DNA of 64,000 nt from GWE2-40-63 sp050251815 (GCA_050251815.1 JBFWMB010000002.1:48911-112910), one strand, 5' to 3'; shown: positions 1 through 8,518, numbered from the stretch's first letter. The notes: generated by a model not told the origin, from the sequence alone. A program made the numbers and translations.

Positions 1-276
1 TGTAATTGCTGTGCTGGTACCGGTAAATTTGTGCCGGTAATATTTTTTCGATTCCACATCGGCACTTAAATACTTCAGGTATTTATTGCCAAATACCTCC
101 GGGTCGTCTACAACGGATTCAACAAAATTTGTTCCCGGAGCATCAGAAGATGTAATCCAACCATCCAGATCGTTTGGTATGGAACTACCATCATAAACAT
201 ACCATGATTGAGCATGCAATAAACTAATACTGCTTGCCACAAGGAAAAGTAACAATAGTAATTTTAGTTTTTTCAT
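1..276 (-). CDS. Secreted protein of unknown function, N-terminal part only
   Basis: The reading frame starts at the ATG whose complement is at 274-276 and stays open for 92 codons to the window edge, so the C-terminus is missing. The first 22 or so residues form a clear Sec signal peptide (MKKLK, then a Leu-rich stretch ending in HAQ), so the product is exported. The visible mature part begins SWYVYDGSSIPNDLDGW and looks like a beta-rich extracellular module. I do not recognise the family. It could be the N-terminal domain of a large surface enzyme or adhesin, but too little is present to assign a function. Confidence 0.75.
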   Translation of the reverse strand, partial: MKKLKLLLLLFLVASSISLLHAQSWYVYDGSSIPNDLDGWITSSDAPGTNFVESVVDDPEVFGNKYLKYLSADVESKKYYRHKFTGTSTAIT

Positions 277-924
277 AATAATTAATTTTGATTAGTAGAT
301 ATAATTTAGACCATGTTATCGCCTTCTTATTTCTTGCAGATACTACGCACTCTTCTTTGGTTTTCTGGTTTTAAAATAGACTGGGCATGCTGCATACCCA
401 GTCCAAAACCTATATGAGAAATTCTGTAACCATTGTACTTTCTTTTATTGGTGCTTAAAAGGTATTAAGCATCAATTTCTTTAAGCTATTTATTTTCTGG
501 CTAAAAAACTTGGCACGATAAATTTAACGACAAGTAACCATATTATTACGCGATAAAAGTTCCAAATAGGATATTTTAGATTATCATTTGGGGGTACTAA
601 AGTTCCAGAATTGAAGTACTTATATACCACTGTGGTTTGTATTTACCGGCTGTATCCGGGGAGAACGTTGTTTTAACGAATCAATTTTATAGATTACTAT
701 TGGGAATTGTTAACCTTGGGTCTGGGGTTAAAGCGAATCCAGTAAACGATAGCTCATCAACCCGGCTTTAAAGAGGAAGCATTAATTTATCTTACTAAAA
801 TTTATTGTCTTTTTAATCGCCTGATTTATGTATTGGCGGTATGGCTAGAAAGGATCATTTTTTAGCGACGGGATTCTCCCACAAAAGTTTTAAAGAGCTT
901 GTTGTTAGTCGATGTAAATATTAT
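277..924. other. Long intergenic region, no gene seen
   Basis: About 650 bases separate the start of the secreted protein from the end of the MscS gene. Both neighbours are on the minus strand, so this holds the 5' region of the first and the 3' region of the second. The only structure I see is the inverted repeat at 379-403. No ORF with coding character, tRNA or typical terminator is visible. Confidence 0.5.
379..403. repeat. Imperfect inverted repeat (hairpin)
   Basis: The arms are 11 bases with one mismatch (GACTGGGCATG against CATACCCAGTC) around a 3-base loop. No T-run follows on either strand, so it is not a standard intrinsic terminator. It lies about 100 bases upstream of the secreted-protein start, where it could be a protein-binding palindrome or an untranslated-leader hairpin. 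Confidence 0.4.
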
Positions 925-2007
925 TCAGGCATTATTCATCAGGTGCACATCGCGTTGTGGGAAGGGAATAACAATACCGTTTTCATTAAACTTTTGGTAT
1001 ATAGTAAAGCGAATGTCGCTTTTTATGCCTTCTACCCGAAACGATTTTTGCGTGAAAAACATTACTTCAAAATCGAGCGACGAATCGCCAAAGTCGCGAA
1101 AAAGAACCTGGGGCTCGGGCTCCTCCACGTCGGGGTGTTCACGGGCGGCATCAATTAACAGTTGCTTAACTTTAATCACATTGCTGCCATAGGCCACACC
1201 AACTTTAACGCCAAAGCGGGTTTTAAACGTGTTGTGGCTCCAATTAATTACTTTTTCTGAGGTAAATAAGGAATTAGGCAGAATTACAGTTACATCGTCG
1301 CGACTTATTAGTTTAGAGTTACGCAGATTAATTTCTTCCACCCGACCAATCATTTCGCCTTCAACCTCAACAATATCGCCCACTTTGATGGAACGATCGA
1401 ACAATATAATAATGCCTGACACAAAATCGTTAAACAACTGTTGAATACCCAGCCCAAGACCAATCAGTAATGCTGATAAGCTGGCAATGATAAATGTAAT
1501 GCTAAAACCCAGCGATTCAATAAAAAAGGCTATGGCAACAACCCAAACCCCATATTTTACAATCTGAAAAATCGATCGGCTTTTTCCGGCCTCCAGTTTG
1601 TCGTCCTTTAATTTATCTTCGAATCCCAACTCAATAAAGTATAAGGCCAGCTTTGTTATAAAAAGCAGAAACAGCAATACAATAATATTATACAGCGTGA
1701 TGGCTATTTTTTCGGTTTTTAATAATTCATAGCCGAGTAAACTTTTGGTTGGCAAGCCCATAACCTGCATAATAAACAGGCCTCCGAAAAGGACAATAAA
1801 TATCTTTACAAAGCCCACAATTGATTTTGCGTGATTTGGACTCAGCCGATTTATCAGTCGGAATTTTTTCAGGTAGCGCCGGGTTAGGAAATAAAAAACG
1901 GTGGCTATAAAAAAGATAATTACCGCCATAACCAACTGGTCGAGGTGCAGTTGGTAAGAACCTATACTTAACAAAGAATAATTTAAAAAGCGCTGTAGCA
2001 ATTCCAT
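925..2007 (-). CDS. MscS-family mechanosensitive ion channel
   Basis: A 360-residue inner-membrane channel that would release solutes on hypo-osmotic shock. Hydrophobic segments are visible at about 22-42, 64-84, 104-126 and 148-165, followed by the pore-lining helix at about 168-203 containing the family signature GLGLGIQQLFNDFVSG. After it comes the soluble beta domain (DRSIKVGDIVEVEG, then a stretch with ILPNS near residue 240) and the alpha/beta cytoplasmic domain. The length is that of a small MscS with extra N-terminal helices. The ATG at 2007 is preferred because the longer frame upstream (from 2116) runs in a different phase. The gene is divergent from the HTH-cupin regulator, so the palindrome at 2127-2145 lies upstream of both. 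Confidence 0.9.
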   Translation of the reverse strand: MELLQRFLNYSLLSIGSYQLHLDQLVMAVIIFFIATVFYFLTRRYLKKFRLINRLSPNHAKSIVGFVKIFIVLFGGLFIMQVMGLPTKSLLGYELLKTEKIAITLYNIIVLLFLLFITKLALYFIELGFEDKLKDDKLEAGKSRSIFQIVKYGVWVVAIAFFIESLGFSITFIIASLSALLIGLGLGIQQLFNDFVSGIIILFDRSIKVGDIVEVEGEMIGRVEEINLRNSKLISRDDVTVILPNSLFTSEKVINWSHNTFKTRFGVKVGVAYGSNVIKVKQLLIDAAREHPDVEEPEPQVLFRDFGDSSLDFEVMFFTQKSFRVEGIKSDIRFTIYQKFNENGIVIPFPQRDVHLMNNA

Positions 2008-2126
2008 ACAACAACAGGTTTTTATAAAAATAGGATTTTTTTTGGTTTCTGTCCAAATACTTTATGCTTTGTTTTGCTTTTTGTTTAAAGCGGCTCAAAA
2101 ACCCGCTATTAAACATATTACTTCTC

Positions 2127-2145
2127 TAAACAATATCATTGTTTA
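2127..2145. promoter_or_regulatory. Candidate operator: 8-3-8 palindrome
   Basis: TAAACAAT-ATC-ATTGTTTA is a perfect palindrome with 8-base arms, 45 bases before the ATG of the HTH-cupin regulator and 120 bases before the divergent mscS-like start. Its spacing and position suit the binding site of a dimeric HTH_3 regulator, most simply the product of the adjacent gene controlling its own operon. No second copy was seen elsewhere in the intergenic sequences of the operon. Confidence 0.45.
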
Positions 2146-2189
2146 ATAAATTAAATTCTACTTAATTCGTGTAATTAAATTTAATTTGT

Positions 2190-2747
2190 ATGAGCATGCA
2201 TCGAATGGGAGAACGGATTAAAAAGCGTCGCGAAAGTCTGAAGCTGGCTGCGGGCGATTTGGCCAGTTCCATTGGAGTAACTCCCAGTTTAATTTCGCAG
2301 ATTGAGCGTGCAAAAGCCTTTCCTTCAATTTTAACACTTAAAAAAGTTGCCGATGCGTTAAACACAACGGTTGGCGAACTCATAGGCGAAAATGGAAACC
2401 TTATTGAGCATCCGCTGTTAAAGCAGGATGAACGAAAGTTTGTTAAAAAGAATAAAACAGGTACCAAATCGTATTTACTTTCGCATCACGACCCACAAAA
2501 ACAAATGGATCCTTTTCTGCTGCATTTTGAGAAGAAAGGCGATTCCGGCGAAATTATGACACCCCAAAATCCCCGACAGGAATTTTTATTTGTACTGAAA
2601 GGAAAATTCAGGGTGAGTTTGTCGCAACAAACCTATGAGCTTAACGAAGGCGACAGCTTTTACTTTATTTCGAACCAGCCGCATTTGTTTGCCAACACCA
2701 ACAATGGCCCTTCAGAATTACTTTGGGTAGTAAATCAGAGTAACTAA
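2190..2747 (+). CDS. XRE-type HTH transcriptional regulator with C-terminal cupin domain
   Basis: The 185-residue protein has an HTH_3 domain at about 8-62 (GERIKKRRESL, then a recognition-helix region with TPSLISQIERAKAFPS) joined to a small cupin domain at about 105-180 (FLFVLKGKFRVSL, LNEGDSFYF, then NQPHLFANT). This is the architecture of PuuR-type regulators, in which the cupin senses a small metabolite and the HTH binds DNA as a dimer. The gene is first in a plus-strand series with the aminomutase-like gene 47 bases downstream, so it probably controls that catabolic operon, and the inducer is likely to be the pathway substrate or an intermediate. The palindrome at 2127-2145 is the likely operator. 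Direction of control cannot be read from the sequence. Confidence 0.85.
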   Translation: MSMHRMGERIKKRRESLKLAAGDLASSIGVTPSLISQIERAKAFPSILTLKKVADALNTTVGELIGENGNLIEHPLLKQDERKFVKKNKTGTKSYLLSHHDPQKQMDPFLLHFEKKGDSGEIMTPQNPRQEFLFVLKGKFRVSLSQQTYELNEGDSFYFISNQPHLFANTNNGPSELLWVVNQSN

Positions 2748-2794
2748 TAATAAACCAACTAAATAACGTTTAATTTTTTAAAAGGAACAAAATC

Positions 2795-4369
2795 ATGGGA
2801 ACAATACACAAAGCCATCAAAATTAAACCAACCGACATTCAGTTTATGATGGATAGGCACCAATATTCCGCCGACATTAAAGCCAATATTGTAAAAGAAA
2901 ACCTGCTTCCCGCAGGACTACTGGCACGTTTACACAATGCCTATCCCCAGCATTCGGGTATCATGGAAAGTGAACCCTTTATTTTTAACGAAAAGCACCA
3001 TTACGGAGGGTTGAGCGGATTTCGCGAAATTCATCAGATTCTCCTGAAAAATGGAATCGATATGGGCTACATTGAGGAGCGTGAGCTTTTTATTAAGGTT
3101 TATCGTTTTTTAGCCACCAAACATGTACTGAATTCCATTAACTGGAAGAACTTTGAAAAAGATTCACTTTTTCAGTTGGTTTTTCCCCAGCCCGGAATGA
3201 TTGCTCCCGAAACGACCAAAGCATACCTGGCGGCAAAAACCGACGAGGAACGGGAACTGGTGGTTAAAGCGCACATGGACAAAACCAATCCACACGACGG
3301 AAAACAAAAGCTTAATAAGCCTTTTTATATCAACGAAGATGGCGGCATGGAAGTGGTTGAGGGAAGCCAGCACAAATACCCACAATGTGAACTGATTTTC
3401 GATCAATCCACCCAAAGTTGTTTTGCTTTTTGTACCTATTGCTTCCGTCATGCCCAGGTGCGTGGTGACGAGGATATGTTTATACAGCGCGACATTGACC
3501 AGGTACACGGTTATTTGCGCCGACACAGGGAAGTTAGTGATGTATTGCTTACCGGAGGCGATGGCGCCTACATGCCTTTCGACCGGCTCGAGAAATATGC
3601 CCGTCCTTTGGTTGAAGATCCGGAATTGACCCACATAAAAACCCTGCGCATTGGCTCACGGGCCTTAAGTTTCCATCCAGAATTGGTATTAACCGACGAT
3701 TACAATAAATACCTCGATTTATACCGCTACCTGCTCGATAATGGCATTCAGGTGGTTTGGATGGGTCACTTTTCAACCCCACGCGAATTGCTGAATACCA
3801 GCACCATTGCCGCTGTACGTCGACTGCGTGCTACAGGAGTTACCATTAAAAGCCAAAGTCCGGTAATGAACCATATCAGTTTGTTTACTGACGATAAAGG
3901 AAAAGTAGATATCGACCGCTCGGCTCAGAACTGGATCGATTTGGGCAATGTTCTGGCCATGTTAACCATTGGGTTCCACAGCATGTATTGTGCCCGTCCA
4001 ACCGGCGAACACCACTACTTTACTGTACCCTTAGCCGAGCTCAATCAGGTATTCAGCAAAGTTTACCGTTCGCTGGCTTCTATCAATCGCCCCTCGAGGT
4101 ATATTACCATGACTTCGTCGGCCGGAAAAACTTCGATGCTGGGTGTAGCTGAAATAAATGGTGAGAAAGTGTTTGCACTTAAGTTTAATGAGAGTCGTAA
4201 TATGGAATGGATGGATAAGGTGTTTTTAGCTAAATACGATGAGAAAGAAAACACCATCGAAAAGCTGAAACCTTATGCTGCCGATAAACACTTCTACGAA
4301 GAGGAGTTGAAAGAAATTGAAAACAATTTGGAAGAAGCATTTCTGAAGAAAGTAAAAAGCAGTCATTAA
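2795..4369 (+). CDS. KamA-family radical SAM enzyme, probable amino acid 2,3-aminomutase not specific for lysine
   Basis: A 524-residue radical-SAM protein, longer than the roughly 416 residues of clostridial lysine 2,3-aminomutase because of about 150 extra N-terminal residues. The [4Fe-4S] ligands are C209, C213 and C216 (CFAFCTYC), followed by VSDVLLTGGD at 247-256, the SAM-contacting segment of the family. K445 in SSAGKTS matches the PLP-binding lysine. In lysine 2,3-aminomutase two aspartates (D293 and D330, clostridial numbering) hold the side-chain amine of lysine. Here the matching positions appear to be A400 (in CARPTG) and T438, so lysine is an unlikely substrate, and R401 next to A400 would suit an acidic side chain such as glutamate or 2-aminoadipate. 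The alignment is by eye. Downstream genes could process the resulting beta-amino acid. Confidence 0.72.
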   Translation: MGTIHKAIKIKPTDIQFMMDRHQYSADIKANIVKENLLPAGLLARLHNAYPQHSGIMESEPFIFNEKHHYGGLSGFREIHQILLKNGIDMGYIEERELFIKVYRFLATKHVLNSINWKNFEKDSLFQLVFPQPGMIAPETTKAYLAAKTDEERELVVKAHMDKTNPHDGKQKLNKPFYINEDGGMEVVEGSQHKYPQCELIFDQSTQSCFAFCTYCFRHAQVRGDEDMFIQRDIDQVHGYLRRHREVSDVLLTGGDGAYMPFDRLEKYARPLVEDPELTHIKTLRIGSRALSFHPELVLTDDYNKYLDLYRYLLDNGIQVVWMGHFSTPRELLNTSTIAAVRRLRATGVTIKSQSPVMNHISLFTDDKGKVDIDRSAQNWIDLGNVLAMLTIGFHSMYCARPTGEHHYFTVPLAELNQVFSKVYRSLASINRPSRYITMTSSAGKTSMLGVAEINGEKVFALKFNESRNMEWMDKVFLAKYDEKENTIEKLKPYAADKHFYEEELKEIENNLEEAFLKKVKSSH

Positions 4370-4487
4370 AGAATGGGGCTTTCGCCCTTCCTTTAATAAC
4401 TTTTAAAAGGGTTCCTGTAAAGACTTTTCAGAAAACCATTCGTTTAAAAGTCACAAAATAGCTTTTTGTCATTTAATACCCCACAGC

Positions 4488-5201
4488 ATGATTAACAAAA
4501 TTATTTATTCCACAGCTGAAGCCGTTGCCGATATTTTTGATGGGGCAACCATCATGATAAGCGGTTTTGGTGAAGCTGGCAGTCCAATTGAGTTGATTCA
4601 TAAGCTTATCGATCATGGAGCAAAAAATTTGACCGTGGTTAGTAACAATACCGGTAGCGGTCATGTTGGACTGGCAGCATTAATCGAGAACAAACAGGTA
4701 AAAAAAATGATTTGCTCTTTTCCGCGAACAGCTAATTCAACCGTTTTTCCCGAACTTTATAATAAAGGGGCAATTGAATTGGAGCTGGTTCCCCAGGGAA
4801 CACTGGCCGAGCGAATACGTGCCGGTGGCGCAGGAATACCAGCTTTTTTTACCCCATCATCGGTAAACACTCCACTGGCCGAAGGCAAAGAGGTACGCGA
4901 ATTTAACGGACAGTTGTATGTGATGGAGCACGCCATTAAAGCTGATTTTGCTTTGGTTAAATGCAAGACTGCCGACAGGTATGGAAACCTTATCTATAAT
5001 AAAACAGCACGAAACTTTGGACCCATAATGTGTACCGCAGCCCGAACAACCATTGTTCAGGCAAAACACATTGTGGAACCGGGCAACATTGATCCGGAAA
5101 CCGTAGTTACACCCGGAATTTTTGTAAACCGCGTGGTGCAGGTAAGCAACCCTGCCGATGAATCGAAACTTGTAGCCGATAACAGGAGGTACCCATGGTA
5201 A
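4488..5201 (+). CDS. pcaI: 3-oxoacid CoA-transferase subunit A, closest in appearance to 3-oxoadipate CoA-transferase
   Basis: The 237-residue alpha subunit of a family I CoA-transferase. It has the N-terminal glycine loop (ISGFGEAGSP, about 24-33), then SNNTGSG, CSFPRTANS and PQGTLAERIRAGGAGIPAFF, the order found in PcaI. From memory it resembles pseudomonad PcaI more than AtoD or ScoA, but I could not align it. With subunit B it would move CoA from succinyl-CoA or acetyl-CoA onto a 3-oxo acid in the cytoplasm. It ends with an ATGGTAA overlap into the next start codon, so the two subunits are translationally coupled. It lies 118 bases after the aminomutase-like gene. Confidence 0.85.
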   Translation: MINKIIYSTAEAVADIFDGATIMISGFGEAGSPIELIHKLIDHGAKNLTVVSNNTGSGHVGLAALIENKQVKKMICSFPRTANSTVFPELYNKGAIELELVPQGTLAERIRAGGAGIPAFFTPSSVNTPLAEGKEVREFNGQLYVMEHAIKADFALVKCKTADRYGNLIYNKTARNFGPIMCTAARTTIVQAKHIVEPGNIDPETVVTPGIFVNRVVQVSNPADESKLVADNRRYPW

Positions 5202-5860
5202 CTGAAAAAAACACAACAGGATGGAGCCGCAACGAAATGGCTCAAAAAGTAGCCGCCGATATCCCTGATGGTTCGTATGTGAACCTGGGCATTGGCATTC
5301 CCGAGCTGGTAGCCGACCACGTTCCGCCAGGCATCGAGGTTATTTATCATACCGAAAACGGTTTGTTGGGAATGGGCCCGGTGCCTGAAAAAGCGCTGGC
5401 TGATCCGGAACTTATAAATGCCGGAAAGAAATGCGTTACCGCAATTCCCGGAGCTTGCTACTTTCATCATGCCGACAGTTTTACCATGATACGCGGCGGG
5501 CATCTCGACATTTGCGTGCTGGGTGCGTTGCAGGTTTCAAAAGAAGGCGATTTGGCCAACTGGTCAACCGGGGCACCCGATGCCATCCCCGCCGTGGGAG
5601 GAGCCATGGATTTGGTCGCCGGTGTAAAAAACATCTGGGTAATTACCGAACATAACACTAAGGATGGAAAGTTTAAACTGGTGAACCAATGTGCTTTCCC
5701 GCTTACCGGAAAACAAGTGGTAAACCGCATTTACACCAACCTGGCCATTATCGATGTAAAAGATAAAAACCTTTACGTTCGCGAAATGGCTCCCGGTGTT
5801 ACCTTCGAAGAATTACAGCGACTGACCGAACCCAAACTAATCGACGAATCCGGAAAGTAA
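5195..5860 (+). CDS. pcaJ: 3-oxoacid CoA-transferase subunit B, 3-oxoadipate type
   Basis: The 221-residue beta subunit. It begins inside the last codons of subunit A (7-base overlap). E54 in TENGLLGMGP is the catalytic glutamate that forms the glutamyl-CoA thioester in family I CoA-transferases. Other family landmarks are YVNLGIGIPELVADH (28-42) and the C-terminal GKQVVNRIYTNLAIIDV. The enzyme would activate the beta-keto acid made by the neighbouring aminotransferase so that the thiolase can cleave it. The exact substrate (3-oxoadipate, 3-oxoglutarate, acetoacetate) cannot be decided from motifs. 3-Oxoadipate is suggested by the PcaIJ-like look and by the PcaF-like thiolase in the same operon. 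Confidence 0.85.
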   Translation: MVTEKNTTGWSRNEMAQKVAADIPDGSYVNLGIGIPELVADHVPPGIEVIYHTENGLLGMGPVPEKALADPELINAGKKCVTAIPGACYFHHADSFTMIRGGHLDICVLGALQVSKEGDLANWSTGAPDAIPAVGGAMDLVAGVKNIWVITEHNTKDGKFKLVNQCAFPLTGKQVVNRIYTNLAIIDVKDKNLYVREMAPGVTFEELQRLTEPKLIDESGK

Positions 5861-5958
5861 AGGCTCGTAAATCAAAAACCAAATCGTCCGGGGTTTTAAA
5901 ACCACAGGACGAAATGTTTAAGGTGGATTATAAAAAAACCAATCCTAATTTTACCATC

Positions 5959-7311
5959 ATGGATACTCAAAATAATACAAACACCAACAAAAGCCGGGAG
6001 TTATATGCTCAGGCTGTAAATGTACTACCCGGTGGCGTAAGTCGAAATACCGTATTTCACAAACCCTACCCGCAATATGCAGCCAAAGCAAAAGGCTGTT
6101 ATGTAACCGACGTAGATGGCACCGAACGAATCGACTTTGCCAACAACATGGCTTCGCTCATTCATGGGCACGCCTACCAACCCATTGTGGATGCCGTAAC
6201 CGAGCAGTTGAACCGGGGAACGGCTTATACCCTGGCAACCGAAGCAGAGGTGCGTTTGGCGGAGCATTTGTGTCAGCGTGCACCGGGATTTGAAAAAGTT
6301 CGCTTTATGAATTCCGGAACCGAGGCAGTAATGGCTATGATTAAGGCCTCACGCGCATATACCGGACGACCTAAAATAGCCAAAGCCGAAGGAGCATACC
6401 ACGGAACTTATGATTTTGCTGAAGTAAGTCAAACGGCCAATCCAACCAATTGGGGCGACCTGGATAAACCCAATAGTGTAGCCCTGGCGAACGGAACTCC
6501 CCAGGGTGTGCTAAACGACGTATTAATTTTTCCCTACAACGACATCGAGCGGACGCTACATATATTAAACACACACGCCGATCAGATTGCCTGTGTAATT
6601 ATCGATCCGGTGCCGCACCGCGTAGGCTTATTGCGTGCTAACCCCGAATATATTGAGGCGCTGCATCAGTGGACAAGAAAGAATGGGGCTTTACTGGTTT
6701 TTGACGAGGTGGTTACCTTCCGAACCAACTATAGCGGAGCGCAACACGACTACAAAGTAAAACCCGATTTAACGGCGCTTGGAAAAATTATCGGTGGAGG
6801 ATTTCCGGTGGGCGCCCTGGCCGGAAGCACTGAAATTATGAAAGTGCTCGATCCGCGCGAGAACAAGCTTTTGCTTCCGCATTCGGGAACTTTTTCGGCC
6901 AATCCCATGACCATGACAGCAGGCAAAGTGGCCCTGGAACATTTTAATCAGGATGCGGTGCTAAAGCTGAATGCATTAACACAAAAGGCCATTGGACAGA
7001 TTAAGGAAGCAATCCGCTTGGCCGATGTTCCGGTTTCAATTACCGGGGCAGGTTCTATGTTTCGTATGCATTTAAAGGCAACTCCACCCACAACGTATCG
7101 CGAAGCTTACCAGAGCAAAGAAGAAGCAGCGCTGATAAACACCCTGCTCGATTACCTGTTTTATCAGGAAAACCTGATTATGATTAACACCTGTGCCTGT
7201 ATGTTTTCAACCGCGTTAACCCAGAAGGAAGTTGACCGATTAAGTCAGGCGCTGTTAAACGGGTTTAAAACCATTAAACCCCAATTGGAACAACTGAATA
7301 AAAACGCTTAA
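5959..7311 (+). CDS. Class III (glutamate-1-semialdehyde aminomutase-like) aminotransferase, possible beta-amino acid transaminase
   Basis: A PLP-dependent fold-type I enzyme of about 450 residues. The ATG at 5959 gives an N-terminus like the family; a frame extension to 5914 adds 15 residues with no homologous look. Visible motifs, numbered from 5914, are FMNSGTEAVMAMIKASRAYTG (131 on), GAYHGTYD, the PLP-ring aspartate in VFDEVVTFR (264 region), and the PLP lysine K291 in ALGKIIGGGFPVGA. A heme-biosynthetic role is unlikely because the gene sits between a CoA-transferase and a thiolase. Known beta-phenylalanine aminotransferases belong to the same GSAM-like branch of class III, so converting a beta-amino acid into a beta-keto acid fits both family and context. 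A terminal (omega) amino substrate is the main alternative. Confidence 0.8.
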   Translation: MDTQNNTNTNKSRELYAQAVNVLPGGVSRNTVFHKPYPQYAAKAKGCYVTDVDGTERIDFANNMASLIHGHAYQPIVDAVTEQLNRGTAYTLATEAEVRLAEHLCQRAPGFEKVRFMNSGTEAVMAMIKASRAYTGRPKIAKAEGAYHGTYDFAEVSQTANPTNWGDLDKPNSVALANGTPQGVLNDVLIFPYNDIERTLHILNTHADQIACVIIDPVPHRVGLLRANPEYIEALHQWTRKNGALLVFDEVVTFRTNYSGAQHDYKVKPDLTALGKIIGGGFPVGALAGSTEIMKVLDPRENKLLLPHSGTFSANPMTMTAGKVALEHFNQDAVLKLNALTQKAIGQIKEAIRLADVPVSITGAGSMFRMHLKATPPTTYREAYQSKEEAALINTLLDYLFYQENLIMINTCACMFSTALTQKEVDRLSQALLNGFKTIKPQLEQLNKNA

Positions 7312-7315
7312 TGTT

Positions 7316-8518
7316 ATGACTGAAGTTTATATTTGTGATGCTGTTAGAACTCCCGTTGGCCGCTATGGCGGGGTACTTTCAGCGGTGCGAACCGATGATT
7401 TGGCCGCCATTCCCCTTCGCGTTTTGATGGAACGCTACCCGCAGATTGATTGGAACGATGTAGATGATGTGCTGTTGGGTTGTGCCAATCAGGCGGGTGA
7501 AGATAACCGTAACGTGGCTCGGATGGCCTTGCTATTGGCCGGCCTTCCGGTAACGGTTCCCGGAGCAACCATAAATCGGCTGTGCGGTTCAGGAATGGAT
7601 GCCGTTGGAACAGCCGCCCGTGCCATTCAAGCCGGTGAAGCCGAGCTTATAATTGCCGGTGGGGTCGAAAGCATGTCGCGTTCTCCCTTTGTTATTGGCA
7701 AAGCCGATGGCGCTTATGGACGTAACCAGCAGATGTACGATACCACCATGGGCTGGCGCTTTATAAACAAAGCCCTGGATAAAATGTACGGTACCGAGGG
7801 CATGATACAAACAGCTGAGAATATTGCAAAGGAATTCCATATCAGCCGCGATGATCAGGATAAGTTTGCCTTATGGAGCCAGGAAAAGGCAAATAAGGCA
7901 CAACAGAACAATGGATTTCAATCCGAATTGATTCCGGTAAGCATTCCGCAGCGCAAGGGTGATCCTGTAATTGTTAGCGTTGACGAGCATCCCCGCGCTA
8001 CAACCCTGGAAAAACTGGCCGCGCTGAAACCGGTTACGGGAGCCGATGGAACAGTTACTGCCGGCAACGCGTCGGGAATAAACGATGGGGCTGCTGCTTT
8101 AATTATTGCATCGGCCAAAGCAGTAAAGAAATACAATTTGGTTCCCAAAGCCCGAATATTAGGAATGAAAGCGGCCGGAGTTCCTCCGCGCATAATGGGT
8201 ATGGGTCCTGTGCCTGCCACACAAAAGTTGTTGAAACATTTAGGGCTTTCGCTGAACGACATCGATTTGATTGAACTAAACGAAGCTTTTGCGGCTCAAT
8301 CTCTGGGTTGTAGCCGAGAATTGGGTCTGGCCGATAACGATCCGCGCATCAATCCCTTAGGCGGAGCCATTGCCCTGGGACATCCGCTGGGAATGAGCGG
8401 TGCGCGCTTGCTTACTACGGCTACGCATCAGCTACAGCAAAACACAGCCAAAAGGGCGCTGTGTACCATGTGCATTGGTGTAGGCCAGGGAATAGCCATG
8501 GTACTTGAAAAAGTATAA
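7316..8518 (+). CDS. pcaF: Thiolase, 3-oxoadipyl-CoA / acetyl-CoA acyltransferase type
   Basis: A 400-residue type II thiolase of standard length with the full catalytic set: nucleophile C90 (INRLCGSGMDAV), H356 (GGAIALGHPLGMSG) and C386 (CIGVGQG), plus LIELNEAFAAQ. It starts 4 bases after the aminotransferase stop, so it is surely cotranscribed. The overall sequence reads like PcaF/PaaJ (3-oxoadipyl-CoA thiolase) rather than an acetoacetyl-CoA-specific enzyme, although substrate choice in thiolases is hard to read from motifs. In this operon it would cleave the beta-ketoacyl-CoA made by the CoA-transferase, giving acetyl-CoA and, if the substrate is 3-oxoadipyl-CoA, succinyl-CoA, which can recharge the CoA-transferase. 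Confidence 0.85.
   Translation: MTEVYICDAVRTPVGRYGGVLSAVRTDDLAAIPLRVLMERYPQIDWNDVDDVLLGCANQAGEDNRNVARMALLLAGLPVTVPGATINRLCGSGMDAVGTAARAIQAGEAELIIAGGVESMSRSPFVIGKADGAYGRNQQMYDTTMGWRFINKALDKMYGTEGMIQTAENIAKEFHISRDDQDKFALWSQEKANKAQQNNGFQSELIPVSIPQRKGDPVIVSVDEHPRATTLEKLAALKPVTGADGTVTAGNASGINDGAAALIIASAKAVKKYNLVPKARILGMKAAGVPPRIMGMGPVPATQKLLKHLGLSLNDIDLIELNEAFAAQSLGCSRELGLADNDPRINPLGGAIALGHPLGMSGARLLTTATHQLQQNTAKRALCTMCIGVGQGIAMVLEKV

Noticed and set aside
841..1158. A 105-codon plus-strand frame
   Set aside because: It is antisense to the conserved C-terminal half of the MscS gene and shows no domain.
1727..2116. A 129-codon minus-strand frame overlapping the start of the MscS gene, whose first 36 codons lie upstream of it
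   Set aside because: The part inside the MscS gene is out of phase with the well-conserved channel, and the upstream part has no recognisable similarity. A frameshifted longer N-terminus of MscS was considered, but the ATG at 2007 already gives a normal protein.
2795..4369. Calling the radical SAM gene kamA (lysine 2,3-aminomutase)
   Set aside because: Both side-chain-binding aspartates seem absent and the other lysine-fermentation genes are not nearby, so a generic aminomutase call is safer.
5959..7311. Calling the aminotransferase hemL (glutamate-1-semialdehyde aminomutase)
   Set aside because: It has the class III fold and motifs, but the operon is catabolic with no other heme genes, and the N-terminal sequence differs from standard HemL.
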